Source: Acytostelium subglobosum LB1
Taxonomy: Eukaryota > Evosea > Eumycetozoa > Acytosteliales > Acytosteliaceae
Direction: 5' to 3'
DNA length: 64,000 nt
Assembly: GCF_000787575.1 (NCBI RefSeq)
Contig: NW_012236508.1
Span: forward strand, 360,443-424,442
Notes under the pieces: model-generated
Told to the model about the DNA's origin: nothing
Databases searched by the model: none
The model's input: the letters and a program-made list of their open reading frames with translations, nothing else
Translations under genes and position numbers: made by a program
Part shown: one piece after another, positions 12,889 through 23,231 of the stretch
Layout of the letters: every line of letters starts with the position of its first letter
How positions within the stretch are numbered: the stretch's first letter is position 1

Positions 12889-15800
12889 ATGAATAACAAT
12901 AATAGTTGTATACACGCAGTGTTCCACAATAAATTGTTGTGTAGACTTATCTTTGATCATGTCAGTGAGATGCACAGACGATGGTGTAGTCTGCCATTGC
13001 CACGCATCACTGATGATCACTATGATCAAGATGACATCAATCATACGAGGATAATGTCAACGATAAAGGGTGCAAATTTAGAGGCCAATGGTGATCTCAA
13101 TCAGATGTTGCAATACAATGCTACTGAGATGTTCATCAAGACATTCGAAAGAGTGTATAACAACAACAACACCAACACATACACATACCAACTCAACAAC
13201 CATCTATTGTATCTTTCAGCACGCTATAACAATGACGTTGTATTTATATATCTACTCAACAATCCCCGTATGCCATTAAGCAATGAACACTTTAGAATCA
13301 CTTCGTTCATTTGTACACATGGCAACACCGATATGCTCCAACACTACCTTGACGCCACAGCCTATCGTTCACTCCCCAGCGACTTGATCACCGACCTTCC
13401 CCTTGCCATTGACTCTGGCAATGAACAGTTTGTTCGATTGTTTCTCCAACATCTCACCTTCAACAAACACACTGCCAAGGATTTGGTAACGAATGTCCAG
13501 TTCAAACGACCTGGTGTCAGTATTGGAATGATCAGGTTGCTGCACGAGGAGTTCAACTGTCTGTTTAGCTACAGTGACCTCTGGCAGGCAGCTCTCATCA
13601 ACTCAATCAAACATAACATGTTGGAAAGTGTATAATACATCATTGACAGAATGTTGCAGCTTGGGCTGGACCCTAGCCATCAACTACTCCTCCTCAAATG
13701 TTTGCGTCATTGCGCCACCAATGGCAATATCCCAATGTTGGAGATGTTGACCAAGTATCCAAAATTCGACGAGTATATGTTGAATGAGAGTATGGTCCAA
13801 GTAGTCCAAAGTGCTTTTGACAATGACCATCAATCATTCATCAAGTATATGTGTCAACAACATATTGGCAAATATACATTCAACAAAAGAGCAGAGAATA
13901 TGTTGGTCAGCCTTCAGAACGAAGATAGATCTGTTCGAATCACACCAATGGAAGCAATACTCAAGGATGACTATGCCAGTGTGGAATCATTCATCATTGA
14001 TGGATCACTCAAGTTGTGTGAGGAGACATACAAACTGATGTCCAAGTCGATGGTCGAGTTTATTGTCGGTCCACGTGTCGACCAATTCACTCTTGGCGCC
14101 ATTTCCCTCATCGACATGATCAAGGCCATCAACAAACCAGAGAGCCACATCACAGAGGACCGTGTATGTCATTCATAATCAACTGCATGTTTTATGAGGG
14201 AACAAACTTCCAATATGCCCTGAGGCTAGCAGCAGGAGTCTCAGTCAAAGTGATGAAGGTGATCGAGGTTCTCCACGATGTCTCCCCAGAAGAGGTGGGG
14301 GTTAAATATTTATTGGAGAGAGCTATGTCAACCATTGGTAATCTGTCCAAGAACTCCACATATCCATGATCCAAACATTGATTGAATAGTTCGTATGCCT
14401 CAAAACCACTATCAAACCATGTGGCAGGTGATTGGTCGAACAAGTATTGGACAACAGGTGTGATGTTGTGTTCGATGGCGGTGAGACATAGATGATTGTA
14501 TATCCTATGACCGAGGAGTGAGTATTGTTCAAGCAGTTGGATCATCTCGATTGCCCATGGTCTGTGGAGCCATCCCGATGGATGAATAATGTTTTCAATG
14601 TCATAAAATGATGTGAAGGGATCGAACTTGACACCGCATTGAATGAGTTTGCGAAAGTACGATGGATGTTGCACCAATGACAACTGGCCGTCGAAGAAAT
14701 TAAAAGGTGCGTCACCGAATGAGATGGCGATGAATTGATCAAACATCTTCTCCCATGCAGGATGTGTACATGATGACGACATATCATCGAAGAATGATTT
14801 GTCAACACAGTTGTCCATTGGCTTCAGAGTCATTTTGGGGTTGGCTAGTAGCACCTCCACAATTTCAGTACGACACTTGGTCAAAGCTGTGTACAACAAT
14901 GTTTGGTTCACATCGTTATTGTCTTTGTTTGACAACGATGATCTGGAGTATGCCTTGAGGAACCATTCTGTTGCTCCATACTTGATGTAATCATTCAAAC
15001 AATGTCGATCAATCAACTGTGCACCTTTGATCACATCAACACTAAGTGACTTGTGAACTACTCCAACTTGTTCCATGATGAGCATTCCAAGCTTCCTGTC
15101 ACCAAACACAGAGTGTACTACTCTCTCCAACTGTCGCGAACATGGTTCAACCTGCATCTTGATGTCAAGTACCTGTTCTTGATGCCTAATCAAGGAATTA
15201 GTGATTGTAATGGTATTGATTGAATGAATGAGTGTTTGCATACCCATGAACGTTTGATGTGATGGCCTTGATATTATCAGCGCACAGTTTGATCACTCTT
15301 GTATGGCCAGACTGATGGGCACCACTCATGATCGAGTGAATAGTTCGCAATCGATGTGTGTTTGGAATGTTGGTGAATGTTGATGAGTTGAAGTAGTACT
15401 CCAGTGAGTGATAAGCATTGCTTCCTGCCATTTCATCGAGCTTTCTGAGTGTTGGCTGATCCAATGGCGCCACCCTGTCGATTCCAAATCGATGTTGAAG
15501 CGTTTGAATATATTGAGGCTTGTCATTATACATTGTATGTTGTATAATACGTCTGATCATACTGTCACTCAGTTGATCCAATATAGACATGTTGATAATA
15601 TGATCAAATACACCTGGATGATCATTTATGATCGCTTTCTCAATGATTCGAAGGTGGCAACCAACCAGACAAATATTGTCCAACATGAATGTTATGTTCT
15701 CCAATGTTTCTCTTGACACATATTCCAATGCACGCCGGTAGACCTTGTCATCTTCCTCAATGATAACCTGGATGCCTTCTGCCGACTTGAACAGAAAGAG

Positions 15801-16572
15801 ATACTCCATTGTTTCTCGACACGTTGCGATCAAACATGGTAACAAGGATGTGATCGAGTTTATCAAGCAACACAATCTCAAACAGGACATGAACATTGAT
15901 GTTGATGACGCTCTAAGCCAGGCTGTGGATGTGTGTGACCTCGAGTCCATCAGATGGCTACTCACATGCAGGTCTTCCACGCTCTCGTCATATCGATGGG
16001 AGTACGATCATTCTCAAACCAAACTTGATAATAATCATATGTGCAAGCTGTTGGAACATGTTGACGAAAAGATCACCCAAGATGAGATCATAGACTTGTT
16101 GAACAAATCTACAATGGATGATGCAGGTCCAAACACATGGTCAATGGATCACCTGTCTGGACTATTGGAGGTGGCGGCCAGCAAGTCACTCTCAGTCATC
16201 ATGATGGTATTCAAACACTTTGTTGCAACGACTGGAAGAGAGAGAGTAGGTGACAGGATGGTCCAGGATGTAGATGATGTTGATAGAGAAGATGAAGGCG
16301 AGGGAGACTGGGTGATAGCAAAACGCGACAACGACAATGACAGAGAAGAACGTGCCGGAGAACGAAGGAAACGGAGGATGAAAGAAAAGATCCGCCCTAA
16401 AAAGAGAGAGATACAGAGAGATATAGTCAGCGAAACTGAGGTTGATCCTGACAACATTGGCTTCTACTACCTCATTGATGCCATCAAAGTTGTTTTGAGC
16501 CGAGGTGACTTTGATTCATTGGAGTACCTCCTTCAACGCACACGAGATAGACCTTGCGTTATCATTGAGTGA
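12889..16572 (+). pseudogene. R4: two-unit repeat gene disrupted by an internal inversion
   Basis: Unit A starts normally at 12889 (NSCIHAVFHNKLLCRLIF). An in-frame TAA stands at 13633-13635 where paralogs read CAA (QYII), and a one-base loss near 14170 spoils VCQFIINC. At about 14327 homology jumps to the minus strand, and it returns to the plus strand at about 15824 with the second half of unit B (AIKHGNKDVIEFIKQHNLKQ, as in R7). Flipping 14327-15823 restores the order A-N, A-C, intron, B-N, B-C, apart from about 75 missing residues in unit B. Unit B carries a long charged insertion (about 16230-16445, rich in R, E and D) absent from paralogs. It ends abruptly at RPCVIIE where R5 begins on the other strand, so its C-terminal part is lost. 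Confidence 0.85.
14327..15823 (-). other. inverted segment inside R4 (unit A C-terminal part, seam intron, unit B N-terminal part)
   Basis: On the minus strand this reads CRETMEYLFLFK through RVIKLCADNIKAI (end of unit A, 15823-15244), an intact 58-bp seam intron (15243-15186, GTATGC...GATTAG), then HQEQVLDIKMQVEPCSRQ, GMLIMEQVGVVHKSL and on to EFLDRLPMVD (unit B, 15185 to about 14328). Both joins fall inside codon-level alignments with R7. LLERAM at the left edge continues with CRETM at the right edge, as paralogs require (LLAKAL...CRES). No obvious inverted repeat flanks the breakpoints. Confidence 0.85.
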
Positions 16573-19403
16573 GTTTCTTTATTGATACATAACCCAAGTT
16601 GTCCTTCTCCTCCTCAGAGTCTTGAATGCTCCTCTTTAAACCACGATGAGGCGTCCTCGAGTACTGTTGACTTCTCTGGATCCGATCACACATTGAAATG
16701 ATATTGATGTTTCCATTGTTGTTGGAGTAGTGGCGTACTGAGCTGAGTAAATGTGGAATAATCGAACTTGATAAGGCTGGCATTGTGCTGGGATCACGAC
16801 CCTCTAACAAATAGCAAAGTACACCGTAATGGTTTCCCATTGATGCCTTGTTGATACTGGAGATTGATGGAAGGTATTTTTGAAGCTGATCAGTTGTGGT
16901 ACATCTCTGATGGACATGTTTGCGTATGTCCAACTTTCCATTGGAACATGCCCAGTCCATAAACTCTGACAATAATTTAACATCATTATTGATACTGATG
17001 TGACCATTGTCCAAGAGATGTGCCAAGACTGATGCGCTACAATGCTCCAAGTTGATAAAGTCGATGTACTTGTATACCTTGTCCCTCCTTAGGTATTTGG
17101 AGAGTGCCACTACCTTCATGATAAATTGAATGAGACTGTCCAAGGAGTCGTTGTTGCATGGTACTTGTTTGAGGCAGACTTCAATCACTTCTTTTAAGTG
17201 TGCCATCTTGTCCAGTTCCTTTGAATACCGTTCAATCACTGTTGAGAATAGTTCGATTACCATTACAAGATGATCAAAGTCGAAATGATGCCACCATCAA
17301 ATGTCATCATTCCGTGAATCTTTGGAAGGATTGCAACATCATGTCCATACTTTGCTGCTAGCAAAATAAATGCAGTGGATAGGGAATTGACATGCGAAAG
17401 GATCATATCAAAATGCTCGATTCGACCATGTTGGCAACAATATTCAATGAATGTGCGGATCTTACCCGATCCCTCTTGAACCCGCCAACTAACGATATGT
17501 TTCCCATGTTGGTGAATGTTGATGAGTTGAAGTAGTACTCCAGTGAACGATATGCTTTTGATTGGGCCACGGAATGAAGTGTCTTGAGTGTTGGACGCAA
17601 CTCCAAACATGGTCGCGACTTGTCCCCACGCTTAAACCGTTGTTGAAGTATTTGAATGATGTGTGGCTTCTCATTCATGAGTGCTTGATCAATGATACCA
17701 CTCAGTACAGTGTCACTAAGCATCTCGTCCGTGAACATGTTGAAGACAAGCTCGAATACCTCCAAGCGATCATTGAGTACGGCCCACTCAATGATGCCAG
17801 TGTCGCGCTTGACACATGCCAATTGATCCAAGATGAATGCAACGAACTCCAATGACGTTGATCGATTGGACATTGATATATATCTGCACACCTGCTCCCT
17901 GATCGAATTCTTCTCCACTCGCTCAAAGTCATCCAACTCGATCATGGTAACTGTCTCAATGCATCCCTTCTTTATCGCCTTGATCAGGCAATCATGATGA
18001 TTGAAAAATGGGCCGAGTCGTGTTTTGATCGCCTTCATCACATCGACCGAGTAACCTGCCGCAAACTTCAAGGCCCTGTCCACTTGTGTTGGCTTCTCAA
18101 AGCTACAGTTGTTGATGAACTGGCATAGTATCTGTGGAGTTATGTTTTTTGAGCCCACCTTGTTGGGGACGCCAGCCTTGACCATGTTGAGCACTGTGTC
18201 TCAGCTGAACTTGAACACTTGAGGACGACTTGATATGAATGTGGCCATCTCCTTTGACATTCTCTGGCATGTGTCCATGTCCAACTCATCAATCTCGTGT
18301 GACAATGCATTAACGCTCACAAAGTCATTGTTGTTGATCGCCATGAACAGTGTCATGGGCGCCTCTGCAATGCTTTTCGATGGCATCAACAGATCAGACG
18401 ATTGATGGTCCATCTCTTCAGCGAGTTGTTTGATGAATAAAATGTGTCCGCTATCTCTCGCTTGTTTGATTCGTTCCATGTCAAGACTATTCGACTTGAG
18501 GTATATTCTGCCCACGCGTGATCCTTTGAGTATCCTAAACATCATGATGCTGCCGACTTTGATTGATAAATAGATGCACTTCTTCATGATGTTCTGGCTG
18601 GGACCGGACCATACAGAGTCTCTACTGAGCAAGTTATCCAAGATGTACTGTACGCTGTCCAACATGTTGTGCTCGACTGAGTGTGTGAGCGCCGCCTCCC
18701 AGAGCGGGCGGATCAAATATAGTAGACCATTGAATTCCTCTTCCAGCATTCTTAGCATGCTGAGACTGATTCTGGTCGAACGCCTGTACTTGATCACTCT
18801 TTTCTTGAACTGCTCGCTGATGGTGATGGCGTCGTCGCCCTTGGTGATGTGCATGTGTTGGAGGAACAGTCGCACGAACTGTTCGTTGCCCGTGTCGATT
18901 GCCATGTGGATATGTTTGATCGCGATGATGGGCAGGCGGTGGTTGGCAGTTGTGGCTAGATAATGTTGGAGTATGTCGATGTTGCCATGCATACATAGCC
19001 ATAGTTGCAGTCGAACAGTATCCACATACATCATCCTAGGGAGTGTATCGCACAGATATTTGAACACTGTAGTATTGTTGTGGCGTACGGCCAATGACAA
19101 CAAGTTGATGTTATGTGGATAGTTGTTGGATACGCTGTTGAATGTATCGATGAACGTCGGAGTGGAATTGTATCTCAACATCTCAATCAGATCACCATTG
19201 GCATGTAGTTGGGCTCCCTTTATTGTTGAACTGATCCTTGGCCATTGAGTATGTGTATGATGTTTGCCATTGAGATCATCGTCATCACACCATCGTCTGT
19301 GCATCTCTTTGACATGATCAAAGATGAGTCTACATAACAATCTATTATGGAATACTGCGTGTATACTACTTCTACTATTGTCTTTGCTATTAGGATTATT
19401 CAT
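16562..19403 (-). pseudogene. R5: deletion derivative of the two-unit repeat gene
   Basis: Unit A begins at 19403 (MNNPNSKDNSRSSIHAVFHN) and runs well until an in-frame TGA at 18203-18201 (KFS-stop-DTVLNMVKAG). It continues to FNSSTFTNMGN near 17508. There the last 60 or so residues of unit A, the seam intron and about 250 residues of unit B are missing, and the sequence joins unit B at FIEYCCQHGRIEHF in another frame. A second loss lies near 17263-17330. The end of unit B is preserved (NLEHCSASVLAHLLDNGHIS, HQRCTTTDQLQKYLPS, GLKRS tail, SIKKLTQ). It meets R4 tail to tail with an 11-bp overlap at 16562-16572, and R4 lacks its own tail there, so the contact is itself a rearrangement joint. Confidence 0.8.
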
Positions 19404-19454
19404 TGTTATATAAATATCTATCTTTTGAGTGTGTGTGTGTGTAGTCGATTGATT

Positions 19455-19489
19455 GATTGATCAAGATATGAAGTGCAATCACTGATTAA
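19455..19489 (+). repeat. degenerate copy of the dispersed TGATCAAGATATATG element
   Basis: Reads TGATCAAGATATGAAGTGCA followed by ATCACTGA, a loose match to the copies at 55384 and 56203. It lies between the R5 start and the FNIP gene. Confidence 0.35.
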
Positions 19490-19495
19490 TCAAGT

Positions 19496-20851
19496 ATGAA
19501 AGCAATACGTAACTTATTGAATAATAATAATAATAAGAATAATAATGATAAGGTCATTCAATCAGAGGTTAAACAACCTAGATACTTCCCAATAATCATT
19601 CTAGGTTATATAGTTGAGCGTATAGATGAGAATGTGGATAGATACTCAATGGCATTCGTTTGTAAACATTGGTATCTTAACAGACAATCATTCATTCGTT
19701 GGATATGGCAACCTGTCATGTATGAATCAGAGTTCATTGATGTTGACTACAACATACTCAATGACAAAGACAACAAGTTGGTCAATCCACCTCCAAAGTT
19801 CAAACTCAATGATCACGCCACAGCAATACCAAGCGATCTGATCACGATGATCTATGACATTGACGTATCGCCAACCAAGGGAATGATACCAGAGAGTGTT
19901 CAAACACTTGAGTTTGACTATGGCTTCAGCAGTCCCATCCTACTTGGTACACTTCCACCAAGACTAACCTCGCTCAAGTTTGCCTCGACCTTTAGTCATG
20001 AGCTGCCCATTCGAGTGCTCCCCGCAAGTCTGACCAAACTCCAACTTGCCCAAACATACAATTATTCAATACCCATTGGTCTGCTTCCATCTGGACTCAG
20101 AACATTGATATTTGACTATCACTTTAATCAAACGATCATCGTTGGTTCGTTGCCACACGGACTGACGTCACTCAGGTTTGGAGAAGACTATAATCAACCC
20201 ATTGCCATTGGTGCCCTTCCGCCCAGTCTCACATACCTTAAGTTTGGATGCTCTGAGATTGGCGACTATAACCCACCTGGCTCGTATAACCAGCCATTCG
20301 TCATTGGTGCATTGCCACCAAACCTCAGGACCCTAGGGTTTGGTCGTAACTACAACCAACCATTCCAACGCGGTGCTCTCCCATCATGCCTCACATCACT
20401 CACAGTTTGGAACACATTCAGTCAGCCGATGGATGATGGATCAATCCCTCAATCATTGACACGTCTACAGATACATGATGACAATCTTAATTTCAAGATC
20501 CCAAGTTCGATCACTGATCTCACACTGGTCAAGTGCTTCTGGAAGCCCAAGCCACCTCCAGCCTCAATCAAACATTTCCATTTGGTTGGTGGATGTCATT
20601 CAGAGAGTGGAAAGGACTTCTATCGTGACTTCCTCTATACATTGATGAAGTCGGGTCGCTATCCAATCAGCAGATTGACGACATTCACCATCACATTCAC
20701 TGAACAAACATCAATTCATCTTAGAAGTATCCAACTTCGAGCACTTGGAGATGGTAAACACTTCATCATTATAACGAGCAAACTAACAGGTGGTATCATT
20801 CCAGTCAAGCCATCTGTTACATTTAACCAACTGAGACTATTCTTTGAATGA
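19496..20851 (+). CDS. F-box-like FNIP-repeat protein
   Basis: Single exon, 451 aa, starting MKAIRNLLNNNNNKNNN. An F-box-like helical segment follows (IIILGYIVERIDENVDRYS, then FVCKHWYLNRQSF, residues about 30-65). The rest is a run of about eight FNIP repeats of some 22 residues, for example LPHGLTSLRFGEDYNQPIAI, GALPPSLTYLKFG and GALPPNLRTLGFGRNYNQPF. This architecture is typical of dictyostelid FNIP proteins, probably substrate adaptors of SCF ubiquitin ligases (family knowledge; substrate unknown). It is inserted between two members of the R family on the same strand as R6. Poly-Asn at the N-terminus comes from an AAT repeat. No lesion seen. Confidence 0.85.
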   Translation: MKAIRNLLNNNNNKNNNDKVIQSEVKQPRYFPIIILGYIVERIDENVDRYSMAFVCKHWYLNRQSFIRWIWQPVMYESEFIDVDYNILNDKDNKLVNPPPKFKLNDHATAIPSDLITMIYDIDVSPTKGMIPESVQTLEFDYGFSSPILLGTLPPRLTSLKFASTFSHELPIRVLPASLTKLQLAQTYNYSIPIGLLPSGLRTLIFDYHFNQTIIVGSLPHGLTSLRFGEDYNQPIAIGALPPSLTYLKFGCSEIGDYNPPGSYNQPFVIGALPPNLRTLGFGRNYNQPFQRGALPSCLTSLTVWNTFSQPMDDGSIPQSLTRLQIHDDNLNFKIPSSITDLTLVKCFWKPKPPPASIKHFHLVGGCHSESGKDFYRDFLYTLMKSGRYPISRLTTFTITFTEQTSIHLRSIQLRALGDGKHFIIITSKLTGGIIPVKPSVTFNQLRLFFE

Positions 20852-20983
20852 TTGAGTGACTGATTGAGATTGTCCCATAAATAAAGAGTTGCTCACACCC
20901 ACAGGTTTAGGCTTGGCTTTACAAATTTGGACATGATCAAGCATTCAATCACTCAAACATAATCAATCATATACATATAATCA

Positions 20984-23107
20984 ATGAGTAATAAGAATAG
21001 TATCAATTCAGTGTTCCACAATGTAGTGTTGTGCAGACTCATCTTTGATCATGTGAGTGATATTCACAAGAGATCACTCGTGATCAAGTCGACGATCAAA
21101 GGTGCCAAACTGTATGCCAATGGCAATCTCATCGATATGTTGAGATATAATGCAACTCAGATGTTCATCGATACATTCAACAGCATTGACCATGATAACT
21201 GCAACCCTCACCCTGGCCCTCAACCTCACACCAACACGTTGGCAAAGGAAGCAATTAGATACAACAACCACGAGGTATTCAATCATTTATGCCAATATCC
21301 AAGTATGCACATTGACATGAACATGTTAATGGACATGCACATTGGTGCATCAAACACATTGTTAAAGGATATATGTAAGCATGGCAACATAAACTTGCTC
21401 CAACAATACTTAAAGGTCGTTGGGATCACATCACGTAATCACGGATTGACAACAAGGATGATGAAGGTGAAGTTTGTTCATTATGCATTGTTCACAGGCA
21501 ACGCCCAATTCATGCGAATGCTGCTCCAACATCTAAAGATCACCAATGACAACGACCAAGACAAAGAAGGGTACAACCAGTGGCCTCAACTAAAGATCAA
21601 CAACAAACACCCAGGCATCAAGATTGAAGTACTCAAAGTGTTGCACGAGGAGTTCAACCATCTCCTGGTTAAAGGTCAAACACACCTTTGGCATGCCGCA
21701 CTCATACACTCTGTCAAGTCCAACATGGCGGATAGTGTACAGTACATCTTGGGCAACTTGACATGTCCTGATCGAGGGTTGAGCTTAGACTTGATCGACC
21801 GAGACCGTGCCCTCTTTGAGGATTGCTTGTATCAGTGCGCTAAAGCTGGCAATGTCAAGATGGTCGAGTTGATACTCAGCCATCCAGGATGCGAAAGACT
21901 CCTCCTCATCATTAACTATTTTGGATACATCGATGAAGCTGCCGATCGTGGCCACGAAACATTCATCAAGTACTTGTACCAACATCATGTCTGCAATCGA
22001 ACGATCAAATACACTGGCAAGGAAATGATCATACACTATCTTGGTATGAAAGATGATGATCATCACCATTTTGATCATGATCGTCTTGCATCGTCCAAAC
22101 TGATCGTCACACCTTTGGCAGCGATACGCAATGATGACCTGGCCAGTGTCCGGTCCATGATTGATCAGATCGAAGAATTGGACGTCAAGATATGCATGAG
22201 GATGTCTCGAGCAATGGCAGAGTGTATTACAAGTCCTCGACCAAGGACTTTGAACCTTGGTGCCAATGCGATCAACATGATCAAAGCGATCGACAAGCCG
22301 GGCAGCAACATCACTGTCGACATGGCATGTCAGTTCATTGAGAACTGCACTTTGGAATCATTCACAAAATATGATATGCAGTTGAATGGAATCCGCACTC
22401 TGTCGTATCAAGCTGCCAAACACCCAGCAAGGCTATTACAAAGTCTGGACAAGTTCAAGCCACCCAACCAAACATATCTACGAGCCTGTCTCATTATTGC
22501 TCTGAAGAAGGGACATCACGACACAATGTCCCTCATCCTCCCCCGCATTGATACTTTGGGCGGACTTGATACAGACTACATCAGCAAGGCTGCCAAGCTA
22601 TTCGTCGCCACTGGATCATTGGAGGACATTATATTCATGTTGGAACAACACACCTTTGAACCAATAAGACACAATCCCGACATATATACATGGGCCGTAG
22701 ACAATGAACGTGTCGAGGTGTTTGAGCACATCATCAAACAGTTGGCCGTCACTAGCTTTGATGTCAATGTGGACAAACAAATTCAACCAATAATCAAAAG
22801 TATTATCCATCGAGCATACATGGCTGACAAACCTCACATTGTTGGGATAGTTCAACAACACTTTAAGCTGGACAGTGGCGTTACTTGGATCATTCCAACA
22901 GAACACATGCTACAAGATATGGCCATTCACAATGCCTACCACTCATTGGAGTACCACTTCAACTCAATGACTTTCGCCGCCATGCCAACCACAACTCAAT
23001 TGGAAACCATTAACTTAATCATGTATATTGCATATCAATACGGAACTACTCGAGTGATCAAACTATGCATTGGCCATATCAAGGCCATCACCAAGGCTAC
23101 GATCTGA
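20984..23107 (+). CDS. R6: single-unit (unit A only) ankyrin-like repeat protein
   Basis: One exon, 707 aa, starting MSNKNSINSVFHNVVLCRLI. All unit A landmarks are present: IKGAKLYANGNLIDMLRYNA, LHEEFNHLL, DSVQYILGNL, VTPLAAIRNDD, MSRAMAECITSP, HSLEYHFNSMTF and TTRVIKLCIGHIKAI. It then ends in TGA with no GTAAGT/GTATGT donor at the position where R1, R3 and R7 splice to unit B. No unit B follows on this strand; 125 bp downstream comes the 3' end of R7 on the other strand. Either unit B was lost and the gene adapted, or this is a stable short form. It lacks the HRRWCSLPLPRITDDHY segment of R1/R3/R4, having a shorter HKRSLVIKSTIKG instead. Confidence 0.8.
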   Translation: MSNKNSINSVFHNVVLCRLIFDHVSDIHKRSLVIKSTIKGAKLYANGNLIDMLRYNATQMFIDTFNSIDHDNCNPHPGPQPHTNTLAKEAIRYNNHEVFNHLCQYPSMHIDMNMLMDMHIGASNTLLKDICKHGNINLLQQYLKVVGITSRNHGLTTRMMKVKFVHYALFTGNAQFMRMLLQHLKITNDNDQDKEGYNQWPQLKINNKHPGIKIEVLKVLHEEFNHLLVKGQTHLWHAALIHSVKSNMADSVQYILGNLTCPDRGLSLDLIDRDRALFEDCLYQCAKAGNVKMVELILSHPGCERLLLIINYFGYIDEAADRGHETFIKYLYQHHVCNRTIKYTGKEMIIHYLGMKDDDHHHFDHDRLASSKLIVTPLAAIRNDDLASVRSMIDQIEELDVKICMRMSRAMAECITSPRPRTLNLGANAINMIKAIDKPGSNITVDMACQFIENCTLESFTKYDMQLNGIRTLSYQAAKHPARLLQSLDKFKPPNQTYLRACLIIALKKGHHDTMSLILPRIDTLGGLDTDYISKAAKLFVATGSLEDIIFMLEQHTFEPIRHNPDIYTWAVDNERVEVFEHIIKQLAVTSFDVNVDKQIQPIIKSIIHRAYMADKPHIVGIVQQHFKLDSGVTWIIPTEHMLQDMAIHNAYHSLEYHFNSMTFAAMPTTTQLETINLIMYIAYQYGTTRVIKLCIGHIKAITKATI

Positions 23108-23231
23108 ATCCATCAATCAACATTCAGTCATAGATCCATGATGATTCGTTCGAAGAAACTAAAGATTGGATTGGCATGTGGATTCAATTATAAATATATT
23201 GTGATCCATCAGTCATTCAGTGCAATGTTGT

